A stretch of DNA of 64,000 nt from Prochlorococcus sp. AG-311-D23 (GTDB taxonomy: Bacteria > Cyanobacteriota > Cyanobacteriia > PCC-6307 > Cyanobiaceae): positions 1-64,000 of the forward strand of contig QBVH01000006.1 in the NCBI GenBank assembly GCA_003284445.1, in the 5' to 3' direction. A program made the position numbers and the translations under genes. Positions 1 through 7,797 of this stretch are shown one piece after another. The notes beneath the pieces are model-generated. The model did no database searches and was not told the origin of the DNA. It was given only the letters and a program-made list of their open reading frames with translations. Numbering within the stretch: position 1 is the stretch's first letter; the number at the start of each line of letters is the position of its first letter.

Positions 1-1004
1 TCCTGACGGTCAGTAACCATTACCAATGTTGGATTCTTTAGACGTGGGTCAGTGAGCAACTTCCCTGCCAAACATGCCATCTCGATGCTCTTACCAGCAC
101 CTTGGGTATGCCACACAACCCCACCTTTTCTATCTCCATTGGGTTTACTTGCTTCCACAACTCTTTCGACTGCTGTTCTTACTGCATGGAATTGGTGATA
201 AGCAGCAATCTTTTTGATGATCTCTCCATCATCTTCAAAAAGACAATAAGATCGAATGAAATCAAGTAATCGCTTTTTATCAAATAATCCACGAAGAAGA
301 GTCTCTAACTCTCTAAATTTTCCTAATGGATCTAAATTTTGCTCCTGCTCAATAACTCTCCATTGTTGAAAACGTTCTTGAGATGCAGAAAGAGAACCAA
401 CTTTTGCATAAGTACCATCGCTAATTACTAAAAGAACATTTGGAGTAAATAAGTCTGGAATATTATTCTTATAAGTTTGAAGTTGATTGAATGCTGCCCA
501 TATATCTGCCTTCTCATCAATAGGATTTTTGAGTTCAATCACTGCTATAGGTAGACCATTAATATATACGACTACATCAGGAATTCGAGTTCGCTTAGGA
601 CCAAATACTTTCAATTGATTGACGACTAACCAATCATTTGAAGAAGGATCTTCAAAATCAATAATCTTGAGGCGAATACCTACCTCTTGATCTCCATCCA
701 AATATGAGATTGGTAGACCAGTCGTGATCCATTGATGAAACTGCCTGTTAGAAGACAATAGTCCAGGGATATTTGGATTCGTAAGTTGAAGAACTGCTGA
801 CTCGATCGTTACTTGTGGAACTTCTGGATTGAGTTTTTTTAGTACTGACCGAAGACGGTCTATGAGGATGACTTCTCGATAGTCTTTACGTTCTGGTGAT
901 TTACCATCTGGAGCAAGATCTGGACCATGAACAAACGAATACCCAATCTCTTTGAACCACTCCAAAGACATCATCTCAAGTTCTTCTTCGGTCATGTATG
1001 CCAT
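1..1004 (-). CDS. hsdR: Type I restriction enzyme R subunit, N-terminal part (cut by window edge)
   Basis: The motor and nuclease subunit of a type I restriction-modification complex; it cuts unmodified DNA after ATP-driven translocation. About 334 N-terminal residues are visible and the rest lies left of the window. The nuclease domain shows a PD-(D/E)xK pattern (P142-D143, then E157-L-K159). The first helicase motif, TQGAGKS, is at residues 300-306 and the start of motif Ia (VTDRQD) is at the edge. The start ATG shares one base with the hsdS stop codon, so translation is probably coupled. What is visible is intact. Confidence 0.93.
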   Translation of the reverse strand, partial: MAYMTEEELEMMSLEWFKEIGYSFVHGPDLAPDGKSPERKDYREVILIDRLRSVLKKLNPEVPQVTIESAVLQLTNPNIPGLLSSNRQFHQWITTGLPISYLDGDQEVGIRLKIIDFEDPSSNDWLVVNQLKVFGPKRTRIPDVVVYINGLPIAVIELKNPIDEKADIWAAFNQLQTYKNNIPDLFTPNVLLVISDGTYAKVGSLSASQERFQQWRVIEQEQNLDPLGKFRELETLLRGLFDKKRLLDFIRSYCLFEDDGEIIKKIAAYHQFHAVRTAVERVVEASKPNGDRKGGVVWHTQGAGKSIEMACLAGKLLTDPRLKNPTLVMVTDRQ

Positions 1005-2308
1005 TAGATCCCAACCTCCTCAAGCATCTTTTCAGCATCAGGAATTTTTAGTTGACCTGAGATAAGTTTTGGTAGTAAAGCATCTCTGACAGAAGACAAA
1101 CTAATGGACTGCTCAGAATTGATTCTAATTTTATCCATCATTGGAGAAACGATTTCCCCGAAGATTTGTACTAAAGGTAGTTGTGGGATCGGTAGTAAGA
1201 ACTCACACATTTGATTCCAACTTGTACGAGGCATTCTCGTTCCTGAAGACAAGGCAACAGTAAAATCAATAAAAGGATTGCTTGCGAGTAAAAAACAAAT
1301 AAATCCTCTACATAATTTGAATTTCTCTCTTACAACAACAATGTCAGTGGAGCAAACACCGTCAAACTGGGCAAAACCAGTTTTTTTGAAGTAAGGACGA
1401 AGTTTTCCGTAAAGGATATCTCCTTTCTTGAATACATTTTTATTACTGGCAAGATTCTCTGCCGTACTTGAATCGGTTAGAGCAATACTCTTTCTTGGCA
1501 TATGCTCTAAACCGATATAGCGATCAGAAGAATTCATCTCAAAAGGTTTTGCTTTCTCTTTTGGATTCAGTGCTATTTGATCAATATTTCCAAGTTTCCA
1601 CCCACTTGGAGTCTCACCTAATTCAGAATCTTCAAATGAGTTTGGAAACAACTTACTGATTTCATCAGGTAATAAAGTTTTTCGTCCTTCTGCTTTTGCT
1701 CTTACTGGATCGAAATCAATAAACCAAGACTTGAAAAGTGCCTTAGCGATTCCTTCAAGAGTTTCATTCGTTCTTGTGTTGAGTTCAATCTTTTCGTCAA
1801 AAGTTCCGAGAATATGAGCGATTGCTTTTTGTATTTTTATTGGAGGCAGATCAAACTCATACTTTGCTAAATCTCCAACCTTCATATTCAACTGAACAGA
1901 TGTTCCACCTGAAATTGCATTTATGTAGTTGATAAAAGAAGAGGATCTAAATCTATAAAACAAAAACTTTGGATCAATCAAACCTTTTTTTACTCTCAAT
2001 CTTGCAAGTCCATTATTGAAAACAGCATTTAGATCTTTTTTGACTAGATAATTGATTCCTGTAGAGCATGTTCTTGCCATAATGATTTCACCTTTCCGAA
2101 GTTTATAATTTTGATAATCTGAATCTTTTACCTCTGTAAAACCCCAATTAGATATAGACTTATTTTGTGAAACATCTTGAATTCGGAGACATTTTATTGG
2201 AGTAGGATATGAAACGATAGGAGCACGTCTTATTGCATCAAGACCTGTGTTGATGCTTTCAACAACATCTTCTAATTTGACTTCCCTCCAATCAGAAATC
2301 ATCACCAA
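1004..2308 (-). CDS. hsdS: Type I restriction-modification specificity subunit S
   Basis: DNA-recognition subunit of the type I system, 434 aa. It has the usual two target-recognition domains, each followed by a conserved helical spacer; the first ends near residue 165-200 (LPPIKIQKAIAHIL, then the long helix with GIAKALFKSWFIDFDP), and the second ends with LPIPQLPLVQIFGEIV and a C-terminal helix. The start overlaps the end of hsdM by 17 bp and the stop overlaps the hsdR start, so M-S-R form one operon. Recognition sequence cannot be read from the protein. No inverted partial hsdS copy that would suggest shuffling is seen in the window. Confidence 0.93.
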   Translation of the reverse strand: MVMISDWREVKLEDVVESINTGLDAIRRAPIVSYPTPIKCLRIQDVSQNKSISNWGFTEVKDSDYQNYKLRKGEIIMARTCSTGINYLVKKDLNAVFNNGLARLRVKKGLIDPKFLFYRFRSSSFINYINAISGGTSVQLNMKVGDLAKYEFDLPPIKIQKAIAHILGTFDEKIELNTRTNETLEGIAKALFKSWFIDFDPVRAKAEGRKTLLPDEISKLFPNSFEDSELGETPSGWKLGNIDQIALNPKEKAKPFEMNSSDRYIGLEHMPRKSIALTDSSTAENLASNKNVFKKGDILYGKLRPYFKKTGFAQFDGVCSTDIVVVREKFKLCRGFICFLLASNPFIDFTVALSSGTRMPRTSWNQMCEFLLPIPQLPLVQIFGEIVSPMMDKIRINSEQSISLSSVRDALLPKLISGQLKIPDAEKMLEEVGI

Positions 2309-3875
2309 TCCTCTTCAAGTTTTCAGCAATTTGCTGGTCTAACATCACCCCTTCTTCCTGTTGGAACTTGAGTAAAGAAGTAAGTCTTTCCATCTTCTCA
2401 TCAAAAGGTTCACCATCATCCTCTTCTTCTGGTGCTCCTACATAACGCCCAGGAGTCAGGACAAAACTATTTTTTTCAATCTCATTCAAATTTGCGTTAT
2501 GGCAGAAACCAGCAACATCCTGATAATCTTTTTCATTTCGCCAAGAATGAACAGTATCAGCAATTTTGCAGATATCTTCATCAGTAAGAACTTTTTCTTT
2601 TCTGGAGACCATCACGCCCATTTGCCGACCATCGATGAATAAAGTTTCACCTCTTCTATCTCTTCCTCTTTGAGTTTTATCATTACTCAAAAACCATAAG
2701 CAAACAGGAATCGGAGTATTTACGAACAACTGTCCAGGTAAAGCAACCATTACTTCAACGACATCACCTCGTACCATCGCTTCACGAATCTTTCCTTCAC
2801 CAGAGGTGGTGGAACTCATTGATCCATTTGCCAGCACCACACCTGCTTGACCACCTGGTCGAAGTTTCCAAAGCATGTGTTGCAACCATGCAAAGTTGGC
2901 ATTTCCTACTGGTGGTCTTCCATAAACCCAACGAGGATTACTGTCGTATTTCTCTCCACCCCAATCCGAAATATTGAATGGTGGATTAGCAAGTATGTAA
3001 TCAAACTTCTGATCAGGATGTTGATCACGAGCAAAGGTATCAGCATGTCCTTCTCCAAGATTTGCAGCAAATCCACGGATCGCTAGGTTCATTGTTGCCA
3101 AACGCCACGTAGTGGGATTGCTCTCTTGTCCAAAGATAGAAATATCATCTCTTCTTCCCCCATGTGCTTGAACAAATCTTTCACTTTGAACAAACATTCC
3201 ACCTGAACCACAACATGGGTCATAAACACGACCTCCATCTGGTGCTAACACAGCAACTAAAGTTTTGACTATATGAGCAGGTGTATAAAACTGCCCACCC
3301 TTCTTGCCTTCAGCACTGGCAAATTGACCTAAGAAATATTCATAAACTTCACCCAATACGTCTCCTGAATTTCTATCTTCAGCGAACCCAATAGTGGAAA
3401 TCAGATCTACCAATTCACCCATTCGACCTGGTTCCAATTGAGCAGCACCAAATCGTTTATCTAACTTCCCTCGAAGAATTGAATTCTCGTTTTCAATCGC
3501 AACCAATGCTTTATCAATTAGTTGTCCAATCTCAGGTTGCTTTGCCTGATTTCTGAGAGATTCCCAACGTGCTTCAGCAGGAACCCAAAAAACATTTTCT
3601 TGAGTGTAGTAATCGCGATCTTCTAATGCCTCTTGGTGGTCTGAAGAGTTATCACCAAGGTAATAGTCTGAGTCTGAATTACTCACCATTTCCAAAACCT
3701 TCTTCTGCTGCTCAACAAATGTGTCAGAAATATATTTGAGAAAAATCAACCCCAGAACAAGATGCTTATACTCAGCAGCATCCATCTGTGCACGTAGTTT
3801 ATCTGCACTTGCCCAGAGAACCGCTTTGAAATCTTTAGCAGGTGCTGCTTTCTTTTTATTACCTTTGACTGCCAA
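2292..3875 (-). CDS. hsdM: Type I restriction-modification methyltransferase subunit M
   Basis: N6-adenine methyltransferase subunit of the type I system, 527 aa, full length for the family. An N-terminal helical domain (ADKLRAQMDAAEYKHLVLGL) precedes the Rossmann methyltransferase domain with the AdoMet motif VYDPCCGSGGMF in the middle and the catalytic NPPF motif after it. It is first in the hsdM-hsdS-hsdR operon. The 180 bp upstream separate it from the divergent serine recombinase. It can methylate with HsdS alone and protects the host from the nuclease. Confidence 0.95.
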   Translation of the reverse strand: MAVKGNKKKAAPAKDFKAVLWASADKLRAQMDAAEYKHLVLGLIFLKYISDTFVEQQKKVLEMVSNSDSDYYLGDNSSDHQEALEDRDYYTQENVFWVPAEARWESLRNQAKQPEIGQLIDKALVAIENENSILRGKLDKRFGAAQLEPGRMGELVDLISTIGFAEDRNSGDVLGEVYEYFLGQFASAEGKKGGQFYTPAHIVKTLVAVLAPDGGRVYDPCCGSGGMFVQSERFVQAHGGRRDDISIFGQESNPTTWRLATMNLAIRGFAANLGEGHADTFARDQHPDQKFDYILANPPFNISDWGGEKYDSNPRWVYGRPPVGNANFAWLQHMLWKLRPGGQAGVVLANGSMSSTTSGEGKIREAMVRGDVVEVMVALPGQLFVNTPIPVCLWFLSNDKTQRGRDRRGETLFIDGRQMGVMVSRKEKVLTDEDICKIADTVHSWRNEKDYQDVAGFCHNANLNEIEKNSFVLTPGRYVGAPEEEDDGEPFDEKMERLTSLLKFQQEEGVMLDQQIAENLKRIGDDF

Positions 3876-4096
3876 AAACTTTCTTTTTGAATTTGTTGTC
3901 GACTTGTATTATGCCTCAGTTTGGAAAATCATTTTTTACAAAAAAATATACGTAATAGAAGTGATTTGAATTCTTAGTCATGCTACAGAAAACCTAGGGA
4001 TGAGACATCAGTTGCAAAAATGATAAACACTGGGATCTTGCTACTACAGAAAGGGTGATTCATTGCTATACTTTCGGTAGCAGTCTTTCAGTAGCG

Positions 4097-4675
4097 ATGA
4101 CATCTAGATCTATCGGTTACAGCAGAAAATCAACCTCATCACAGACAAATGATCCTGATGTAGAAGCACTCAAAGCAAATGGTTGTCATCAGATATTTCA
4201 GGAGAAGATCAGCAGCAGAGTCAAAGCAAAAGATCGCCCTGAATTACAAGCAGCACTCAACTGTTTGATCGAAGGAGATTGTTTAGTAGTTACGTCTTTA
4301 TCTCGTCTTGCTCGGACTCAAAGTGAATGTATTGAGATACTTCACTCTCTTCAGGAGCGAGGGATCTTTATCAAATCAATTGATGGATTACTCGATACTC
4401 AAGCGAATAGCAAACTTGCACCATTGATGATTGGACTTCTTACAGGACTCAATGAAATAGAAAGAGATCTCATAAGAGAGAGGACGCAAGACTCAATCAA
4501 TCACCGAAGAAAGACTGGTGGAAATTTAGGGGGTAGACCAAAGACAAGTGATAAGAGAGCAGACTTAGTTTTGTCTCTTCGTGATCAAGGTGATTCTTAT
4601 AGGACTATCAGAGATAAAACTCAGATGGGATATTCGACTATCAGAAGAATTATTGTCGCAGCAGATAAGGTCTAA
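4097..4675 (+). CDS. Serine recombinase of the resolvase/invertase type
   Basis: Small serine site-specific recombinase, 192 aa from this start. The N-terminal catalytic domain shows the family signature IGYSRKST (the serine of RKS is the nucleophile) and SRLART, the arginine-bearing loop. A long E helix (LNEIERDLIRERT) and a C-terminal helix-turn-helix (GDSYRTIRDKTQMGYSTIRRI) follow, as in Tn3 resolvases and DNA invertases and unlike IS607 TnpA, which has the helix-turn-helix first. I chose the ATG directly before the catalytic domain; an upstream in-frame ATG at 4055 adds 14 unconserved residues and crosses an imperfect inverted repeat (about 4039-4082) that could be its own binding site. 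It is divergent from hsdM. Confidence 0.88.
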   Translation: MTSRSIGYSRKSTSSQTNDPDVEALKANGCHQIFQEKISSRVKAKDRPELQAALNCLIEGDCLVVTSLSRLARTQSECIEILHSLQERGIFIKSIDGLLDTQANSKLAPLMIGLLTGLNEIERDLIRERTQDSINHRRKTGGNLGGRPKTSDKRADLVLSLRDQGDSYRTIRDKTQMGYSTIRRIIVAADKV

Positions 4676-4833
4676 TCCAATCCATCAAGCACATCTTTCA
4701 TTACTCGACACCACTCTCTAAAAGTAAGTAACTTACCTGTCCGATGATTCCTTCTTATTGCTAGTAGTGAATCTTCCAACCCCTCATAGAGATCATCGGT
4801 AGTTGGACTTCCTGAGTCGTTGGAGTCTTTCAT
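4672..4833 (-). CDS. Tiny protein, homologous to the 51-aa protein at 10718-10873
   Basis: A 53-aa reading frame below the usual length cut-off. Its C-terminal half (HRTGKLLTFREWCRVMKDVL, then DGLD) matches the C-terminal half of the 51-aa protein at 10718-10873 (YREGKLMSFKNWIKVMDELL, then DDLG): same spacing, shared G-K-L, F, W, V-M, L-D and L. Both begin M-K-D. The start overlaps the preceding ribbon-helix-helix gene by 41 bp and the stop overlaps the end of the convergent recombinase by 3 bp. Similarity between two separate islands is the main evidence that it is a real gene. Function unknown. Confidence 0.65.
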   Translation of the reverse strand: MKDSNDSGSPTTDDLYEGLEDSLLAIRRNHRTGKLLTFREWCRVMKDVLDGLD

Positions 4834-4936
4834 TGATTGCATCTAAAACGAACTCATCAGGTTTCTGGGTATATGGCATCTTCGTTATTGCTTGCTTGAT
4901 CTTGCTACCCAAGTCATAAGGGATATTCATTTGCAT
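4793..4936 (-). CDS. Small ribbon-helix-helix-like protein
   Basis: A 47-aa protein from the ATG at 4936. A short N-terminal strand (MNIPYDLG), a helix (SKIKQAITKM), a turn and a second helix (KPDEFVLDAINERLQRLRK) fit the fold of small CopG/Arc-type DNA-binding proteins. It starts 4 bp after the stop of the upstream 67-aa gene, so they look translationally coupled. A longer frame runs upstream to 5068 but would overlap that neighbour. By analogy with such proteins on mobile elements it may be a repressor or an antitoxin; this is inference from predicted fold only. Confidence 0.5.
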   Translation of the reverse strand: MQMNIPYDLGSKIKQAITKMPYTQKPDEFVLDAINERLQRLRKSNYR

Positions 4937-4940
4937 AGTT

Positions 4941-5144
4941 TTACTCCGTATAAAAAGCAGCATCAGGATATTGTCCTGTGCGGTTGATGATGTATTGCAA
5001 CGCTTGAGCACCGTCATAGAAAACCTGTGACTGTGGTATTCGTTTCTCTCGTGCAATTCTCTCGACAATTTCCTGTCGAGATTTGTTGTGCTTTGCAGTG
5101 TGAATGCACACTTGAGAATTCACTCTAATTTTTGTTTGAGTCAT
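4941..5144 (-). CDS. Small basic hypothetical protein
   Basis: A 67-aa protein of unknown function. The first half is basic (SRQEIVERIAREKRIPQSQV) and could be a helix-turn-helix or a ribbon-helix-helix; the second half (YDGAQALQYIINRTGQYPDA) looks like an amphipathic helix. It lies 30 bp downstream of the HUH-type Rep-like gene and 4 bp upstream of the 47-aa gene, in the same direction, so the four minus-strand genes from 5972 to 4672 look like one transcription unit. A role in copy control or regulation of the Rep-like protein is possible but unsupported by sequence similarity I can recognise. Confidence 0.5.
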   Translation of the reverse strand: MTQTKIRVNSQVCIHTAKHNKSRQEIVERIAREKRIPQSQVFYDGAQALQYIINRTGQYPDAAFYTE

Positions 5145-5174
5145 TGCTGAAAGTTATTGGGTTTGAATATTGAT

Positions 5175-5972
5175 TTAGATATGACTATTTATTTTCGGGA
5201 GACCTCTGAGTTTGGACATTGATCTTCTATCGATCTGTTTATCCATCTTTTGATCATCAGTTATTTTCTTCGTGACATATGCCACCAGACCTTTCCATCC
5301 ATAGAAACCATCAAAATGACATTCGTCATTCGCATATAACCAATGCACTCCAGACTTACCCTTTGGAAAGTGTTTATAACCTGAGTAATGAGTCATGTGA
5401 TTCATCCACTCCCAAGGATTCCTAATCGCATACTCAATCAACTCAGCATGAAACTTGGGGTCTTGTAATTGACGAGGACTCAATCTTTCCTGACCACCTG
5501 TAACCTCTTTCACTACATCTTTGACTGGGTAAGTAAGAGTATTTTTATTGATCACTCGATCTATGGGAAGCATCGAAAACAAGATGTGAATATGAAAGGT
5601 TTCATAACCAGATGACTTATCTCGCTCATAAAAAATCAAATGAGGAGATCCCCAATGATGCTTGTATCTTGGGTTGTATCTATTCTCAAGTGCTTTATCC
5701 ATTGAGAATGCTAAGTCTTGACATTGATGATGCTTGAGATGTTTGTCAGGTCGAATAGTCAACATCCCGAAAGGGAGGAGATCCTTGTCTTGGATCTCCC
5801 TAATAAGATTTTCCCGAAGTTGACCCTGTTGATGAATCTTCTCTTCAGGTAAACCTTCTCGCTGTTTGTTGATACAGAGAATCGACTGAGGATCATCTTT
5901 TAGAGGTGAGTCAAAAGTTGATCCTGAATAAGATTTACTTGCAAGATGTCTCCGAAAAGCAGAGGCAGTCAT
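5175..5972 (-). CDS. HUH endonuclease / rolling-circle Rep-like protein
   Basis: A 265-aa protein from the ATG at 5972; a TTG at 6008 would add 12 residues. It carries the three motifs of HUH single-strand nucleases in order and with plausible spacing: a hydrophobic strand FGMLTIRP (residues 68-75, Rep motif 1), H127-I-H129 within YETFHIHILFSM (the metal-binding HUH motif) and Y232-V-T-K235 (the catalytic tyrosine motif YxxK) in GLVAYVTKKI. Proteins of this class nick one strand to start rolling-circle replication or transfer. It leads a run of tiny minus-strand genes beside a serine recombinase and a type I RM system. The closest relatives are not recognisable to me, and metal-binding motifs by themselves do not prove the activity. 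Confidence 0.5.
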   Translation of the reverse strand: MTASAFRRHLASKSYSGSTFDSPLKDDPQSILCINKQREGLPEEKIHQQGQLRENLIREIQDKDLLPFGMLTIRPDKHLKHHQCQDLAFSMDKALENRYNPRYKHHWGSPHLIFYERDKSSGYETFHIHILFSMLPIDRVINKNTLTYPVKDVVKEVTGGQERLSPRQLQDPKFHAELIEYAIRNPWEWMNHMTHYSGYKHFPKGKSGVHWLYANDECHFDGFYGWKGLVAYVTKKITDDQKMDKQIDRRSMSKLRGLPKINSHI

Positions 5973-6415
5973 AAGACATAAGGGGGTTATAGTTATAAAC
6001 AGGCACAAGAATCTCTTTACATAGGGAATTCCTACGACCCACTAAAGGGGGAGAGATATTAGATCAACTGATCGCAAACAATATGCTCTTTCAGTCAGGT
6101 ATTTCCAGATACGTCTATATAGGAATACATATAGTATTTATAAAAACAAATATTTGAGTCGATAGTTACCCGTCTTAGATAACACACTCAACTATGTTTA
6201 TTTTACTATTAGTCACCTATTTGGAATATCAAATAGATGCTTCCGCTTTTATATAAAAAAGAGGTGTATCTATTGCGGAGGACATACAGAAGTGTCCTAT
6301 GCCTTGGGTCAATTATAAGGCAATATTAGGTGGAAATCAAGCATGACCAACTCGTGACCGAAGCATATGCGTCCCTCAAAAAGCAGTCATATCAATAAAT
6401 CTCACACTACGTTGT
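5973..6415. other. Gene-free stretch between the Rep-like gene and the element boundary
   Basis: No convincing reading frame. It contains an AT-rich part and a short hairpin, AGGACA (6279-6284) with TGTCCT (6293-6298) around an 8-base loop, beside a G-rich run. It ends at the left copy of the attachment repeat. Such a stretch upstream of a Rep-like gene could hold its promoter and a replication or nick site, but nothing proves this. Confidence 0.4.
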
Positions 6416-6430
6416 GTAATCGGCATTGAT
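6416..6430. repeat. Attachment site, left copy (distal argJ end)
   Basis: The 15-bp core repeat. Read on the minus strand it gives I-N-A-D-Y followed directly by T-T-stop (to 6407), which is an alternative end for argJ. It is therefore the argJ tail displaced by the element, or the tail carried by another element further left. Confidence 0.85.
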
Positions 6431-6499
6431 GCTAACCTTTAGGGTGTTTATTACTACTCAGGCATCAAACCCTCTAGTATCACTCACCTCATATTTTCA

Positions 6500-6526
6500 A
6501 TAATAATCACACAATAATCACACTGC
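6500..6526 (+). repeat. Integrase arm-site repeat, left copy (27 bp)
   Basis: Identical over 27 bp to 12324-12350, in the same orientation. Each copy is itself two units of AATAATCACAC followed by TGC. A further single unit with the same TGC end is at 6534-6547. They lie about 70 bp from the left core site, the right place for integrase arm binding. Confidence 0.75.
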
Positions 6527-6734
6527 CTCACAGAATAATCACACTGCTGACTACACACCTTTTCAATGTAGTGGTGGTGGAGGTTTTCATGGTTAGTAAT
6601 AGTAAAATAATCACAAACCAATCACAATCTATGTACCTGTTAGTATAAAGAATTCCCCTATATCATACCTGCAAAGATAGTGCAAGTTGAAGTGTAATCT
6701 CTTGAAACTATTCTACTATAAAAACTGATATCAA

Positions 6735-6747
6735 CTGGTACCAGGTA
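6735..6747 (+). promoter_or_regulatory. TGGTACCAGGTA motif, copy 1
   Basis: A 10-bp perfect palindrome CTGGTACCAG extended to TGGTACCAGGTA (6736-6747). The 12-base form recurs at 10699-10710 and inverted at 9306-9317, always between genes of this element. It is a candidate operator for an element-encoded regulator. Confidence 0.5.
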
Positions 6748-6773
6748 AATTACATAGTTATAACTTAATTCCT

Positions 6774-6803
6774 TACCTGATATTTTATGTAAAACATCAG
6801 GTA
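6774..6803. promoter_or_regulatory. 30-bp imperfect palindrome upstream of the small recombinase gene
   Basis: Arms TACCTGAT (6774-6781) and ATCAGGTA (6796-6803) frame a centre that is itself nearly symmetric; 26 of 30 positions match their reverse complement. The site is 75 bp upstream of the gene at 6879. Length and symmetry fit a dimeric repressor site; a transcript hairpin is less likely because no T-run follows. Confidence 0.5.
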
Positions 6804-6878
6804 TGATAGGTGTAATTAAAGGTTGAGTGGTCGTTACACCTCAATCATTGAGTTGAATCTATTTGAGAACCCTACATC

Positions 6879-7490
6879 ATGAGTAAATCCAATAGGAGTG
6901 GTAAATCTACCTGCCTCACTAAAACACAACTTGAAGAGTTTCTATCCAATCTTCCAGTGAAATTCTCATTACTAGCAGAGACAATGTATTTTTCTGCAGG
7001 AAGAGTAGGTGAGATATCATCATTGAAAGTTCGCAACATCAACTTTCAGGAGGGGTTAATCATTCTGGAGAGGAGTAGTACCAAATGTAATGAGACAAGA
7101 CAGATTCCTATACCTATGAGGTTGTTAGATGACTTGAAGGATTGGATACTAGCTAATTCACTACAACCAAATCATTATATTTTCTTCACTCAAAGTAGGA
7201 ATACTAAGTATACGGTTGGTACAAAGAAACTTTCCATACAATCTATTGATGAATACTTCAGGAAAGTATTTGATTGGATAGATGTACCAGGTGCATCAAC
7301 CCATTCATTCAGAAGAACAAGATTAACTCACCTATTACATATGAATTGGAATTGTAGAGAAATCATGGATATATCAGGTCATAAAAATCTACTATCTCTT
7401 CAACAATATCTGGATAGTGATAAAGCTACTACCTTTAATAAGTATAGATCCTTGATTGAAAAGGATCATAGTACCATTCATGGAGGTTAG
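6879..7490 (+). CDS. Minimal tyrosine recombinase (catalytic domain only)
   Basis: A 203-aa protein made almost entirely of the catalytic domain of the tyrosine recombinase family. All active-site residues can be seen: R42 in AGRVGEI, K69 in the strand RSSTK, H142-S-F-R145, H168 in SGHKN and Y177. The N-terminal core-binding and arm-binding domains of normal integrases are missing, so it is much shorter than XerC/D (about 300 aa). It has a complete catalytic set, in contrast to the large integrase at 10927. It may act as a resolvase, invertase or partner of that integrase. Two palindromes precede it, and the 80-aa gene follows after 5 bp. Confidence 0.85.
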   Translation: MSKSNRSGKSTCLTKTQLEEFLSNLPVKFSLLAETMYFSAGRVGEISSLKVRNINFQEGLIILERSSTKCNETRQIPIPMRLLDDLKDWILANSLQPNHYIFFTQSRNTKYTVGTKKLSIQSIDEYFRKVFDWIDVPGASTHSFRRTRLTHLLHMNWNCREIMDISGHKNLLSLQQYLDSDKATTFNKYRSLIEKDHSTIHGG

Positions 7491-7495
7491 GTACT

Positions 7496-7738
7496 ATGAA
7501 AAAGACTGAATGGGATGATTCTAATTGGCGTGAAGAGTATCTGAGTATGGTTGGTACAGATTCAATGAGAGAAAAACTGCTTAAAGAAGGTGCTAAAAGT
7601 CTTAGTCAATCATGGTTATTACAGGCAATGCATGGAGATTGGATGAAGATGAAGGGATATAGTTATCCTGAACCTCCTGACTGTTCTTCATCACTACAAG
7701 AATGGGAGAAAAGTATAAAGAATATTAAGCGGTCATGA
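7496..7738 (+). CDS. Hypothetical protein in the argJ element
   Basis: An 80-aa protein of unknown function, rich in tryptophan (W6, W11, W40, W49, W69) and charged residues. It contains no membrane segment or metal motif. A GGAGG site inside the end of the upstream recombinase gene lies about 8 bases before its ATG, and the gap to that gene is only 5 bp, so the two are probably translated from one message. It might be a partner or directionality factor of the recombinase; this rests on position only. Confidence 0.65.
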   Translation: MKKTEWDDSNWREEYLSMVGTDSMREKLLKEGAKSLSQSWLLQAMHGDWMKMKGYSYPEPPDCSSSLQEWEKSIKNIKRS

Positions 7739-7797
7739 AATAGTTTTCACTACCACCACTATGTGGCTACTATGCGGTTAATAGGAGGAGATTCCTG

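Larger units (their letters stand above)
6431..6878. promoter_or_regulatory. Element left end: integrase arm sites and regulatory palindromes
   Basis: No gene is seen in these 448 bp. They hold the left arm sites (6500-6526, 6534-6547 and a weaker 6606-6615), a 10-bp motif AGGGTGTTTA (6441-6450) whose inverse is at 12376-12385, the palindrome CTGGTACCAG (6735-6744) and a 30-bp imperfect palindrome (6774-6803). The last two sit 75-145 bp upstream of the recombinase gene at 6879 and probably regulate it. Confidence 0.6.

Noticed and set aside
5973-6878. tRNA gene or tRNA fragment as integration target
   Set aside because: I looked for cloverleaf arms and the conserved T-loop near both element ends and found none; the target is the argJ coding sequence.
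6879-7490. Small recombinase as a truncated copy of the large integrase
   Set aside because: The catalytic residues and flanking motifs differ (complete set here, altered there), so it is a separate family and not a broken copy.
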